A stretch of 64,000 bases of DNA from Prorocentrum cordatum (lineage: Eukaryota > Sar > Dinophyceae > Prorocentrales > Prorocentraceae), in contig CAUYUJ010008557.1 of NCBI GenBank assembly GCA_963575745.1, positions 433,636 through 497,635 of the forward strand, given 5' to 3'. The translations under genes and the position numbers were made by a program. The notes below the pieces were generated by a model. It saw only the letters and a program-made list of their open reading frames with translations, made no database searches and was not told the origin of the DNA. Of the stretch, positions 31,218 to 42,014 are shown piece by piece. Within the stretch, counting starts at the first letter, position 1, and each line of letters starts with the position of its first letter.

Positions 31218-32074
31218 GGCCCATGATAATTCTCCCAGCCGGACAATCATGGACACATTCGCGAATCATTTGCCCTTCAAAAGTGCCCACTGCTGGCCCC
31301 CTTGGCGACGCAGCATTTACGTATGTTCCCATGGAAAGGGGCCCATCTGATGGCGCTGTTCAGAGCGCCAGGAAGGGCGACGCACCGACCGGTCAAGGGC
31401 CCACAGGTGGTTCCAACCGATCCGCCGATGATGGGGAGGGCCCTGACCCCCCTGCCACCGGCTCAGCTGGCGGCGGGGGCGATGACTGGGCTCCGCCGTC
31501 AAAACGGCCAACGGTTGGAGCCCGGTCCTCAGGACCAACGGAAAGAGTGAAGGATCCCGAAATGGTTCACCTCTTTGAGACAAGGAATGTTGTCATTGGC
31601 AATGGCAACCCAGAGTGGAAGAAAGCGGCTGGCGACATCCTGAAGTTGTACCTTGAGGTGGCGAGCTCGACAGCCCCAGATGTCATTGCTTTTTCCATTC
31701 CATGAGAAGTGCCAGGCAATCGCAGCCATTGCAGAGGCAAGCGGTCATGCATGGATCCCCTTTGTCGGAGAGGACCTATTCCTATGTGCTACGCTGGTAA
31801 GTACCCAGATGATTCCATGAGACCGCTGGCGCAAATGAAGTTCTGGACTGGCAACAACAGATCGCGCCTACATTGGAACATGGTATCTCTGATTGCCGGT
31901 GATTCGACAAAGTCATTCGCGAAGAGGAGCAGACGGAAGAGCAAGTTCAAGATCAGCGGTGCTCTTGGGAAGCTCGCCCATGGATGCGCGCTGGTAGCGA
32001 CGAGCGCTGCAACGGGCAATTGCATGAGAAGGCAGCTCCTGGACCATGATTGGTTGTTGCCAGACAAGCTATGA
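31205..32074 (+). pseudogene. Unknown dinoflagellate-type ORF (family C), first part in two frames
   Basis: The frame from ATG 31205 to 31705 has a low-complexity start with the G-S-A linker (GGCTCAGCTG, 31460) and then a well-composed block: KDPEMVHLFETRNVVIGNGN and PEWKKAAGDILKLYLEVAS. The coding signal then moves to the frame 31709-32074 with PMCYAGKYPDDSMRPLAQMK, FWTGNNRSRLHWNMVSLIAG and STKSFAKRSRRK. I recall the same word order (…VIGNGN.EW…, …FWTGN…STKSFAKRSR) from multicopy dinoflagellate proteins of unknown function. Between the two frames a segment near 31690-31790 is disrupted, so this copy has at least one frameshift. Confidence 0.5.
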
Positions 32075-32394
32075 TTCTTCGAGAATTCGAAAGCTCATGG
32101 CATGTTTTACATGCTCTGCAACCTTGAACGACGTGCCTGACGACAACGCTAGGTTGCCCGAAGGAGGAGGCAAACACAGACCCGACAAAGCCTTGTTTGC
32201 ACGACGCGACTGTTAGCGCAGACACTCAAGGATGCGAGGCTTTGTGTTGATGAGGCGGTCGCGTGCGTACAGCGCGACATGATGCATATTTTCCATGTTG
32301 GAGGTGGCAACGCTGGCTGGAAACCAGGAAGCGAGTTGACCGACCCCGGCCAACTTTGGATCGGAAGGATGGTGCCACATTAGCTCGCAATGAG

Positions 32395-32904
32395 ATGGAT
32401 CGGATAATTGACTTGTATCGGGCGGCCAGAATTCACCCGAATACTGTTGTTTTTGACCCGGCCGTCCTGTCGGAAGGTCTCAAGCACTCGCCGAATGACA
32501 ACTATCACTTCGACGTAGAAGACGAGTCGCATGTGGACTCAGATGGAAGACAGGTTGCAGCGCACGATAATTGTGCGGAATACATTTTGAAGACAAGCAA
32601 ATTAGCTGCCTACTTTTATGAGCAGCCCTTTTGTGGCTTAGCTGCAGGGGGCGGAAATCCACCAGTTGGAATGCGCCAGGAAGCGACCTGGCACCAATGG
32701 CAACCGTGTTGGGTGGATGGGAACGAGCCGATGTACCAGACTCCCGTCTCTAAGCTCAACGCCCAGCCTTTCGCCGACGCGATGCGCGGGGGGGAGTTCC
32801 CGCGCGTCCCCGACGCGATCGCGTCTTATCTGTATTCGGACTTCCGGATATACTTCGAGGAAGAACCGCGGGTCTTGGACAGGAGAGAACTTGTTTTTCT
32901 TTAG
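32395..32904 (+). CDS. Unknown ORF, possibly the next part of family C
   Basis: The open frame starts upstream at 32263 without an ATG. The first in-frame ATG is at 32395 (MDRIIDLYRAARIHPNTVV). The 169-codon product has even composition: HFDVEDESHVDSDGRQ acidic patch, an aromatic WHQWQPCWVDGNEPM segment and YLYSDFRIYFEEEPR near the end. No domain is recognisable and no signal or membrane segment is present. It follows the 31.2-32.1 kb ORF by 300 bp on the same strand, so it may be a downstream exon of the same protein. Confidence 0.4.
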   Translation: MDRIIDLYRAARIHPNTVVFDPAVLSEGLKHSPNDNYHFDVEDESHVDSDGRQVAAHDNCAEYILKTSKLAAYFYEQPFCGLAAGGGNPPVGMRQEATWHQWQPCWVDGNEPMYQTPVSKLNAQPFADAMRGGEFPRVPDAIASYLYSDFRIYFEEEPRVLDRRELVFL

Positions 32905-33065
32905 CGAGCTTCAAACGTTCACCCCCGGCATGCTTCTCGTCGGTGTGGAGCGTGGTCTATGTCGGAACGATCTGGCCATGCGGCATGCTGTGGAAAGCAT
33001 GCGGCCCGAACGCGGATGCGCCACGCCCAGTGACGTTGCCGAGCACTCTACCAGGACGATGGTAA

Positions 33066-33881
33066 TTGGCCCTGGCACCACCTTCGCGTCAGGGGCTGGG
33101 AAAGAAAGGTGAGCAAGGAAATGACATGATGGGAACTGATCGCCGGACTGGCCCGAGTTCCAATTCCCCCGTTGGAGGATTTGAAACGCAGTCTGAGACC
33201 CTGGAGAATGACTTCCGCCACGCATGCAAACAAAATAGTTCCTTTGCGTCCTTTGGCAATAATAAGAAGCTGAAGCGATGGCCGCGGTACCTGGCAGACG
33301 GGAGGGATCAGACGGAGACAGAGGGCAGCGAGCTCGTTTACGATTGGCCGCCGTGTCAGATATGGCAACACCTTGCCCATTACAAAGGAGGGATGGTGAA
33401 AGCACCTAGGGGCGCAAGGGCGCCGTGGGAATATCGCCCGCGCAGCGATAGCGACTGCTGGCTTGGAGAATCGTGCGAACTGCGAATGAAAGACGCGAGT
33501 CGAAGCATCCTCAATGGTCTAACTACGATCCCAGAAAGCATGAACACACGGAGACAATCGACTGCAGCGAAGGTGTGCCTGGCCAAATTGTTGAACCACG
33601 AAGATGCCAAGACTCCAGGACCTGAGATGGACTACGTAGCGCCACTCTTGGCTAGGGTGCTGGATCCCAAGAGGGATCGGTCGGCTGAAGCCGCCGATGC
33701 ATCATGCATGGGCAGGTTGGATTGGTCCAGCTCGTCAGCGAAAACCTTCCATGGCCAGCGCCGTTGCACGAGAATGGACTTTCCCTTCTCAGTCGCAGAC
33801 GCCGAGCGGAAAGATATCCGGGACAATCAGTGGCGACGCTTCACGCATGGGGCACCTTGCACAATGTCGGAGTTTTCGTAG
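33066..33881 (+). pseudogene. Weak unknown ORF
   Basis: A 271-codon frame with no ATG at its start. Composition is moderate, with many Arg and Ser residues but no long low-complexity run. Parts such as DWPPCQIWQHLAHYKGGMVK and GLTTIPESMNTRRQSTAAK look like real protein. No match to a family I know. It could be part of the retroelement or family C debris that fills 31-36 kb. Confidence 0.3.
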
Positions 33882-34849
33882 ATGGCCATATGCTCCTGCC
33901 ATGTAATCCTTATCGCGGCGGCGGGGTCAATCAATGGAACGAAGGGGCCCACAGTGCTAACGAGGCCCATGACTCCCCCAGCCAGCATTCGGAATGCACG
34001 ATGGCCAAGGGCGCCTTCGCGGACGGACTCTGGCGGGCGGCAGAGGTTATCTTCACCGGCCCGCCTGCGCAAGAAGCACAGACCGTCGGGGGCGCGGGCG
34101 CGAGGTCGCAGGCATGCCGCAAGGATGCGGGGCATATTGTGCAAACGGAGCTGCGTCTCCATGCCTGGGCCCTGCCGCGCTGCACTACTTGGGCCCAGCT
34201 TGGGCATTGCTCCGGCGCCTGTTTTCCGTTGGAGGGGCAATGGGAACGGACTTCAGACTTGAATGCGCGCGAGGAAAGGACGAGCGCGATGCGACTTGTG
34301 CTGCGCAGTCTTAGCGGGCGCCAAAGTCGGGGCCATAGTTGAACGGCGAAGCGTTTTATCGGCCGCCGTGCGTAGGTCCGCTGCAAGAGCGCGGTCAAAT
34401 CTGGTTCGAGTTGCTTGAGGAGCACTGGCCCGCATTTCAACTTAATGCGTTTGTTTCCATCGGCCCGCCGATGGCGCTCAGGAGCCGGCAGAAGTCATGT
34501 CTCGCGCTGTCGGATGAGGAGCTTAGTCCTGGAGCACCCAGACGTGCCACGACGAAACAAAGTTGGGGCGCCCATGCGGATGCCGTCGCGATCAGCGCCA
34601 ACTATTCGGAGGGTCTTGCGCGCATTATCACGGCTGCCGGCTCAGCTGGTAGTCGCGAGGGCGCGGGGGGGGGAACCAGCTAGCATCGGCAGTTGGACGA
34701 AGAAGCGCCCATTCAGGCATCTGCCCTTTCGGGGGGCCGTGCGCAAGAAGCGATGCAGGCCGCTGAACAGCGGATCCAATAATCCGGAGAACAAAGGCGC
34801 CGCTGCTGCCGAAACACAGAACTGACAACGACAGAAGCTGGACAAAGCA
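33882..34849. other. No clear gene; short fragments
   Basis: Frames on both strands of 100-200 codons are Arg/Ala-rich. A frame at 34339-34683 includes the A-A-G-S-A-G linker encoded by GGCTCAGCTG (34639-34648), as in the ORFs at 31.2 and 34.9 kb. Confidence 0.35.
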
Positions 34850-35648
34850 TTGCAGAGCGCGAGGAACGCGAGAGACAAGCCGCCGCCCAAGCGGCGGAAA
34901 CGAATGCCAAGATTTCCGAGACACAGAAGAAGCCCATGGAGGCCAAGAGAGACAGAGAGATATTCAAGGAGAGCACGAGGAAAATCGAAACTGCTGGACG
35001 AGGAAATGGCACAGGGGGCCGATCCGATTAGCGCTTCCGCGAAGTCCAGGGTTCCCCCTCAAGCAACGCAGACTGTGGACCCTGCGCAGCGGCCTGTTAA
35101 GGCACCGCCTCCGAGTGTTGGGCCAGCGCGACCGCCTCTCAAGGCGCCGCCTCCGAAAGCTAATGGGGCTCGCGGGAATCCTCCCCCCGAGAGCGCCGCC
35201 GCCGGCTCAGCTGGCAGGGGGCCATCCTTCCCCGTTGCAAGGTGGGCCCACGGGCAATGCGAACATTCGGCCGCCAGAACAAGTTGTTGCCCACAACCCT
35301 CATTCAGCGGATTCAACGAAGACGCCATGGTTTTCCACGGGCCGAGATAAATGGGACAAGACTCCGAATGCGCCTGAAGCAGTTCGTAGTAAATTGAAGA
35401 TGTTGTCGGACACGCGGCACTTACAATATCGCGGTCTTCCTCTGGAGAACGTTGACAGAGCAAGGATTACAATGCCAAATGCAGTTGCCTTTTCGCTCCG
35501 TAAGACTGGCGACGAGAAGGATGCGATTGACGTCTTTCCGAGCATGGCCAAATTGCCCATTCGAAAGCTCCATGATACGGTTGGGCAGGATAGGAGCTTC
35601 TCGGAAGCCAGCCATGACTTACAGGAACGACCATGTTCCATGCAATGA
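34850..35648 (+). pseudogene. Unknown ORF fragment with G-S-A linker, two frames
   Basis: Frame 34850-35350 is Lys/Ala/Pro-rich (KRRKRMPRFPRHRRS, then repeated KAPPP) and holds the GGCTCAGCTG word at 35204. The coding-like signal then moves to the frame ending at 35648: TKTPWFSTGRDKWDKTPNAP, SKLKMLSDTRHLQYRGLPLE and DEKDAIDVFPSMAKLPIRKL. The second part has even composition and is probably from a real, now broken gene. Function unknown. Confidence 0.35.
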
Positions 35649-36195
35649 TGATTTGAATTTCGATGGCAAGTTGATCACTGGGCTTGGACTCTGTTCGGAA
35701 GGAGCGGAGTTCGACCCCGCATGCGGGCCTCAGACGTGGGGGGCGCATCTCGCGCTTTGGGTATCGACTCAGTAGGTGTCGCCACCAGCTCAGCTGATGG
35801 TGCACAGCCCGCAATATGTCGGACAACGCCAGCTGCGCCTGTTCCCAGAATCCAGGATCCGGACGCAACCATGCGCGATGAAGAACAATGCTCGAACCTG
35901 CCGTCCGCGCTCAAAGTTGTCGGACATCTTTGCCTTGGCACCCGTCCGCCGCCTCCTGGGGGGGTGCACCCGCCGTGGGCGAGTGACAAAGACGCCGCCG
36001 CCCATCCACATAACACTTTGCACCAGGAGGGGGGAAGTACGCGAGCTGGAGCGAGCAGAAGGAGAGGATCTCAGGGGCGACGACGTCGCCCAACAAATCC
36101 CGGACCACATCAGACGACAGGTGGCATCGTCGCACGCCACGGGACCAGTTGCAGCGGACGAAATGGCCCTCATCAAGAATCGGCTCTGAGACCTA
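35649..36195. other. No clear gene
   Basis: An AGCTCAGCTG word (35787-35796), one base from GGCTCAGCTG, lies in a short frame beginning near 35721 (DSVGVATSSADGAQ…). The remaining sequence is Pro/Arg-rich in all frames. Confidence 0.35.
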
Positions 36196-37200
36196 ATGCC
36201 CTCTTGGACACGGCCCGTGTCACCTCCACCTCCAACTCCCCCCTTTGCCTCTCCCCCTTCCTCTGTCCTTCGCCTCTGCCCCTCCCTCTATCCTTCGACG
36301 ATTTCTCCCGCCTTCGTTCTCGTCTTCCTCCTCTCGCCATCCTTCCGCCTTCGCCCCCCTCGCTCCTCGTCGCCGTCGCCCCCCTCTTTCCTGGGAGCTG
36401 GGAAGAAGGAGGGAGGCGAAGGGAGAGGAGGGGGGGGCTTCGGAAGGCAAGACGAACGAGGGAGGGGCGAGGACGGACGAGGATGAGAGGGAGGAGACCG
36501 AGGAGATCGGAGAAGGCAGTAGGACGAGGAGGAGGAGGAGGAGGAGGAGGAGGAGGAGTAATAATGTCGTCTTCGCCGTCCGCCGCCATCGTCGTCGCAC
36601 CGGCGTCGGACGTAGTCGCGTTCGTTGTCCCATTCGTCGCCGCCGTCGCCGCCGTCGTTGTCGCCGTCGTCCTCGTCGCCGTCGTCCTCGTCGTCGCCGT
36701 CGTTGTCGTCGCTGTCGTCGCCGTCGTCGCCGTCGTCGTCGCGTCGCCCTCGCCCTCGCCCTCGCTCGCCGGTGGCCTTTCTCAGGCGGGCGGCCCGGCC
36801 GCCAGCCCCCCCCGGCCCGTCGGGGCCCGATGGTGCTCTCCAAGTTCTGGAGGCACGAGGCGCGCGGGGAGGAGGAGGGGGAGTAGGAGTCGGAGGAGGA
36901 GGAGGAGGAGGAGGAGGAGGATAAATACCAGAGGGAACCTAGCATGCATCAGCGATGCTGCAATGCATCCCCCAGCCCCATATCCCACCCCCCCTCCTCC
37001 TAAATGCCCCCTGGCCCCTGAAATCCTAGAAACGAGGGGGGGGGGCAAGAGCAGGGTAGAGGAGAGAAGAGAGAGGAGAAAAAAGAGGAGGAAAAAAGAA
37101 GGGGATAAAGTTCCATAAAACAAACCCATGATGCGCCAATAATGCTGCAATACACCCTCCCAGCCGAAGCCCCCTCCTCATCAGTTTTCACTGCGGGTCC
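36196..37200. repeat. Low-complexity block: CCT, GGA and GTCGCC tracts
   Basis: Pyrimidine-rich sequence (36220-36390), GGA/AGG tracts (36400-36560), a GTCGCC/GTCGTC hexamer-like tract (36630-36765), another GGA tract (36865-36920) and a G-run near 37040. All long frames (poly-Val, poly-Arg, poly-Ser) follow from these repeats. Confidence 0.8.
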
Positions 37201-37766
37201 CACGCCGCATTCAGTAGCCGTTTGGGCTCAATTCGACGCAACCTGCGCGCGCGTGGCCGAGGGCCCGCTCTGACAGAGCGCGCCCGTGCAAGACCAATCT
37301 CAACGAAGATTCCCCGTTTAGCCTTTACCAGCCGTTGGTCAAACGCGATTTGAGCAATATTTATCAGGGCGGCTACGATGCATCTGGCAAGGAGTGGTCC
37401 CATGCATGCGAGGGCTTCGCAAATCATGTTGTCGGTGCTCTCTTGTTGCGGCCTGCCGCGCGTGCTGCGCCTCTCAGTGTCCTCACGCAGCAGCAGAGAG
37501 CTGCGAAGAGTTTCTGGGGCTGCTCAGCGCGGGGTGGCCACGATATGCTTATCTTCGAAGTGCTGCGAAACGAACTCATAGACGAACAAATCGCTCAGCC
37601 GTCTTCGCTCACGCAGATGCAAACTGGAATGTTCTGGAGAATGACTCGTGCCAGCGCAGACCGTTTGGGGAATTGCCAATCGGGCGCGCCTCTGCAGGGG
37701 CGTGCATGAAAGACATTACAATCGTGGGGCAAAGAGAATGGATGCGAGGACCTGGATGGTAGGATT

Positions 37767-39875
37767 ATGCTTGATGCACCTCTGCCCCGCGCAATGCTGC
37801 GGAGACATTGTGCCTGGACAAATTTCTCGATTCCCTTCCCAGCAAGCAGACGACTACAGCGATCACTGGGACTATGGCATCTCCGAGCCATCCTAAATCT
37901 TGAACGTCATCCTGCTCCAGAGAACGTTGGCGCTGAAGGTATATCATCCTCTGGGGGGGTGCTTCATATAGCAGACTCTTTACGCCAGTGCTGCCAAAGC
38001 ACGGGCGACAACGCTGAGCAGCGACAGAAAGCAGCCGAAGATGCTCAGCGTCTGATTCCTGCGTTGGATAGAGTGTACAACGGTATGGCTTTGGACTACG
38101 CAGCATTATCCAACAGCTTCTATGCAGCTGATGTCATTGTGAAGTGTCTTGTATTCAGCGGCACCCTGAAGTCCACAAATAATTGTCAGAGAGCACTAGA
38201 GCGCGCCATTGACGCAGGTGCACCACATGAAGATCAACGGGGTTACCTCCTCGGCTTGCAGAAGGGCCCTTTGAAGCCGCCGTCGCCGTCAAGATTGTAC
38301 CACCATCGGTTCATGTTGGCTTTGGGGTGGTGCAATTACCAGGGCTACTTGAACGATATATTACTCAGAGACGGGCCCGGAGAGGTGAGGCGCTGGATGG
38401 CCATGGATGCCTCCCCACAAGCAGGCTGGGATTGGCTTCTTTACGGCCACATTACTATTACAATGGCCAAAGCACTGTCATCGCTTACGAAGGCGAACGA
38501 AAACATTCTTGCATGTCGCGGTTGCCCTGACCAGGGCCCTGATGAGATCAGCGACGAGATGAAACGTCGCATGTTGGAGCTTTGCGACGACCTGAAAGCA
38601 ATCCTCGCACTCAAGCAGGGCACGGCCGTGGCCGTGGGCAGTGGCAGGGCGGACATGCGTTGCAAATTGCACGCGCACGTCCACGCTCAACGCCTAGTGC
38701 CTTCATCTTGGGAATCCGCAGCGCAGCTTGTCAACGCTACCTTCGCGTGCACGGGTGATATGGGCACTGAGTCCAGGCTCTTTGGTTCTGAGTGTAAGTT
38801 GGTTGATTTATACGGACCTTGGATTACGAATCAAAATGCCGATCGCGGCGGGGGCGCTCCTGCGCCGCTTGCGCCATTCGATTTTCAACCGGAGGCCCCT
38901 GCCCCCGCTGCAGCTGCTGAGGCCAATGTGAGCGAGTTTGAATTTGAACCAGGGCAACCACATCAGGAGCAAGACCCGCACGAGCCACGCGGCGATGGAG
39001 ACATCGACTGGAGCAGCCTAGGTATTGATCTGACACGTGGGATTTACATATCAGGCGTGCTGCACATCGTCGCGAACTGTACTAAGGATTTGACTATAGC
39101 GTTGGAGAAGTGGGGCGATTTCATAGAGGAGCAACGCCACGTGCGCCGACTACTCGCTCGAAAATGGTCCAGACAACGTTTGCTTGAGACATGTTTCAAC
39201 GAGATCCCTTCCAGCCACTATCGCAACGACTACGCAATCTTCAGTTCTGGAGTCTACGAGGGACGATGGACATCGGTATCGCATGCTGTCGGTCAGTTGC
39301 TTTTGTTGGGAACCTCGTTGAGAGCTGCGTGGAGTAAGCAGAAGTATACCCTTGGACGCAGCCGCAATGCTCGACGAGATCAAGATGACAATCCAGAGCA
39401 CAACATCAACATAGAGATAGCTGATAGAGCCATCAACTCGAAGGTTTTTTGGGCATATGCTTACATGATCGACGCGGTGGGAGAGACAATGGACATGGCC
39501 ATGCAATGGGCGGAGTCCTGCCCACGCCATTGGACATCGGGAGCGTTGCAAGGCCCCCAGAGACATGCTGCAGACGTAGTTCGCCGACGAAGGTTGGCTA
39601 GAAAATGCCCCTGTCCACTTCAGACGCTGCGGGCACCGGAGAGGGCCGCTGGAGATTTGAACACTGTGCTCCGAGCTTTGTGGCACAGAACGCGAAACGA
39701 GCTGCACCTGCACCCGTGCTTGATCGACCTCTCTGCTCAGGAGATGCCTTATTCCTCCCTGTCCGTCTCGTTATTCCCCTTCTCTCCTCCGCTTCCCTCC
39801 TCTCTCTCTCCCTCTTCGTCCTCATCCCTCTTTTCATTATTGTGCGATCCCCCTCCCCCCCTCCAGAGTCAGTAG
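37767..39875 (+). CDS. Family B, first and largest block
   Basis: ATG at 37767; the frame stays open for 702 codons, the longest stop-free stretch in 30-50 kb. Coding-like sequence ends near 39740 and the last 45 codons are Ser/Pro/Phe low complexity, probably intron read-through. Motifs include MDASPQAGWDWLLYGH (about 38405), AVGSGRADMRCKLHAHVHAQ (about 38630-38690), a DMGTESRLFG box (about 38758), an acidic Pro/Ala-rich linker (38850-39000), GVLHIVANCTKDLTIALEKW (about 39055) and KVFWAYAYMIDAVGETMDMA (about 39443) followed by ESCPRHW. No membrane segment. The GSGR…KLHA…H and DMGTE words are what I recall as the family signature. Confidence 0.6.
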   Translation: MLDAPLPRAMLRRHCAWTNFSIPFPASRRLQRSLGLWHLRAILNLERHPAPENVGAEGISSSGGVLHIADSLRQCCQSTGDNAEQRQKAAEDAQRLIPALDRVYNGMALDYAALSNSFYAADVIVKCLVFSGTLKSTNNCQRALERAIDAGAPHEDQRGYLLGLQKGPLKPPSPSRLYHHRFMLALGWCNYQGYLNDILLRDGPGEVRRWMAMDASPQAGWDWLLYGHITITMAKALSSLTKANENILACRGCPDQGPDEISDEMKRRMLELCDDLKAILALKQGTAVAVGSGRADMRCKLHAHVHAQRLVPSSWESAAQLVNATFACTGDMGTESRLFGSECKLVDLYGPWITNQNADRGGGAPAPLAPFDFQPEAPAPAAAAEANVSEFEFEPGQPHQEQDPHEPRGDGDIDWSSLGIDLTRGIYISGVLHIVANCTKDLTIALEKWGDFIEEQRHVRRLLARKWSRQRLLETCFNEIPSSHYRNDYAIFSSGVYEGRWTSVSHAVGQLLLLGTSLRAAWSKQKYTLGRSRNARRDQDDNPEHNINIEIADRAINSKVFWAYAYMIDAVGETMDMAMQWAESCPRHWTSGALQGPQRHAADVVRRRRLARKCPCPLQTLRAPERAAGDLNTVLRALWHRTRNELHLHPCLIDLSAQEMPYSSLSVSLFPFSPPLPSSLSPSSSSSLFSLLCDPPPPLQSQ

Positions 39876-40640
39876 TCTCCTGTCTCCTGCTCATCACCCC
39901 CTTGAGGACAAGGCATCTATCGTGGCAGAGTTTGGTAGAGCACGGAGGCACTGTCAGTTCACTTTGCAGGTCAAGCTGTCGCTCTGGAGACAATTGCCAT
40001 GGGCGTTGTTCGGGGTCGCCCACCATGATGTCCAAGTGGCTCGTCGCTGTATTCAACGTGGCATCGCTTTATACCCGACTTGCTCAGACGACGTGCGAGG
40101 GCACCATCTTGCGTCGGTTATGCTTTCTCCTGGGCGCGTCGGCCACGCGCAGTGCGTGATGTTTGCATCCGGAAGCCCCCTGGGCGAGCTGCCAGCCTTG
40201 GAGAGATTTGCAGCGCAGATGAAGTTCGCAACTATTTGCGAAAGGTGGGGGGGCCAAACAGAGCAGCATGTCTACCCGAGGTCCCGAGGTCACCGAAAGT
40301 CCAGGATCCAGGATCCAGGTCTTGTCCGCGGGGACCCCCCATCCCCCAATCAGATTCAGGATTCAGGGATTCAGGGCTGTCGGGCTTCAGGATTGCCTGG
40401 GGAATCGGGGGGGCATGGGTGGCAGAAGCGATCTGAATCCTTCCAGCTTCCAGGGCACGCCCGCCTCCCTCCTCCCTTCTCCTCCCCACTCCTGCTCCGC
40501 CTCTTGCTCCTGATGCCTGATGCCCCTGCTGCTGTTCCTCCTGCTGCCCGCTGCCCCTCTGCTTCGCCGTCCCCACTCCTCCTCCGCCGGCTCCCAGGTG
40601 GATCGAGAGTCGCCGCTCTCTCGCCAGCAGGGCCTTCAAG
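39876..40640. other. Probable intron or spacer with GGATCCA and TTCAGG short repeats
   Basis: Contains GTCCAGGATCCAGGATCCAG (40299-40318) and CAGATTCAGGATTCAGGGA repeats and pyrimidine-rich sequence. A Gly-Ser-Pro-rich frame crosses it, but no block looks like protein. Confidence 0.4.
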
Positions 40641-41671
40641 TTGGCACGGTCGGCGAGCTCGTTGCACCTGGCTTTCGCACAAGTGGTTCCTGAGATAATC
40701 GAGGCTCTGGGAACTGAGGGCACGGCTTTTTTGGATTCCGTGGGGCCTCGATGCCAAGCTACGCGGCAAGCAGGGAATGCATTGAAAGCTTCAGGTATGT
40801 GGCATCATCCAGTCCGGGTCGACATCCCGACAACTAGCGAACGCCTTCTCGACAAGAAGTACCGAGACAAAGCAGTCGAGATAATATTTCATGTTTACGG
40901 CCCCAGTCTGATGAGGCGACTACCCCATGATCTGTTCGGCGATGACCCTGGGGGCGGCGGCGGTGGGGGAGGGCCTAGCGGAGGCGGAGGCGGCCCTGGC
41001 AGTAGCAGTGGCTTTTGCGGTGGCCTCGGAGGGAGTCCTGGAGGGGGCGGAGGCGGTGCTGGGCACGGCGGTGGATCGGACGCGCCCGGCAGTGGCTCTC
41101 CCCCTCATGCTGGAGGGGGGCACCCTGTGGGAGATGCGGGCTCTGGAGGCGGCGGAGGTCCAGGCCCTGGCGCTGACATCGATGGAGCTGACGGCGAAGG
41201 GCCCCTGTCGTCTGGGAGCGTCTTGGAGAGTTTACTTATGAAGCATGTTGCCACTTTCCTGAAAGAGACGTGCGCCTCGTCAAGTGATGCGTTGTCTTTG
41301 GGGCCTCGTTTGGCAGCTCCGAGTGATGCGATCTTCAGGCAGCTCGGGGGTTCGTTGACCCAGACCCAGAAGTTCACCCAGAAGATTGCGAGTCAAATCC
41401 AGATCTTGATTTCGCTTTTGAAAGGGAGGACGGGCAGCAGTGCGAGGATGAGGAAGATGAGCCCGAACCGCCCGTCGAGCAGTGCGGAGTCACGTTCTTC
41501 AGCATCAACAGATCAGGTATTGAAAGAATGGTTGTACCGAAAATGGCTCCTAAGGTCACGCAGTCTGAGGCATTCAGCATCAGCGTTCATCAAATCCTGG
41601 AGCTCCGAAGGTCTGTGCGTGTCCGAGCGCTCGCGAAACCTGAGCGCCACCATGCCTATCGCTAGGGCCAG
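40641..41671 (+). pseudogene. Family B, second block, coding signal moves between frames
   Basis: Sequence 40641-40920 gives SLHLAFAQVVPEIIEALGTE and, later, RYRDKAVEIIFHVYGP-like words. From about 40930 to 41241 another frame looks better (AVAVAFAVASEGVLEGAEAV, EAAEVQALALTSMELTAKG), while the first frame becomes Gly-rich. From about 41339 to 41671 the third frame is open with PDLDFAFEREDGQQC and then VEQCGVTFFSINRSGIERMV and EAFSISVHQILELRRS. The order of these peptides is what I recall for the family, so there are at least two frame changes in 1 kb. They may be indels or unrecognised introns. Confidence 0.45.
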
Positions 41672-41685
41672 ATACGCAGCCCCCC

Positions 41686-41870
41686 GGGATTGCGGATAAG
41701 AGTGAAGGGGGCGGGCGGGCGGGCGTGGCGCTGGCGACGCACCCGCGACCAAACCGTCTCGAGACCCGCCCGCGACCCATCGGCCCCGCCGCCCACTCGT
41801 CTTGGATCGGGCCCGAGAGCCCTGGGGGGGCCCGAGAGGGTCCCAGGAAAGCCCAGGGATCGCCAAGAGG
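41686..41870. repeat. Repeat family b, copy 1
   Basis: About 170 bp similar to 50259-50425 in the same orientation. Shared words are GATTGCGGAT, AAGAGTGA, CACCCGCGACC and GACCCGCCCGCGACCCATCG followed by GCCCCGCC. GC-rich and without a supported gene. Confidence 0.8.
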
Positions 41871-42014
41871 GCCCCAGCCGAATCCTCACTGCGGATCCCC
41901 ACTTCAGCCACGCACCCAGAGACATTATAAGCTCGGCCCCCTCACTTTGACTATACTCATGCATTGCCTATCCCTAACAAGTAGCTGGTATGACTTAATC
42001 GTGTAGGTAAATAT

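Noticed and set aside
40927-41123. Gly-rich frame of the 40.6-41.7 kb ORF as a real glycine-rich protein
   Set aside because: An alternative frame at the same place has balanced residues and fits family B, so the Gly run is probably the wrong frame.
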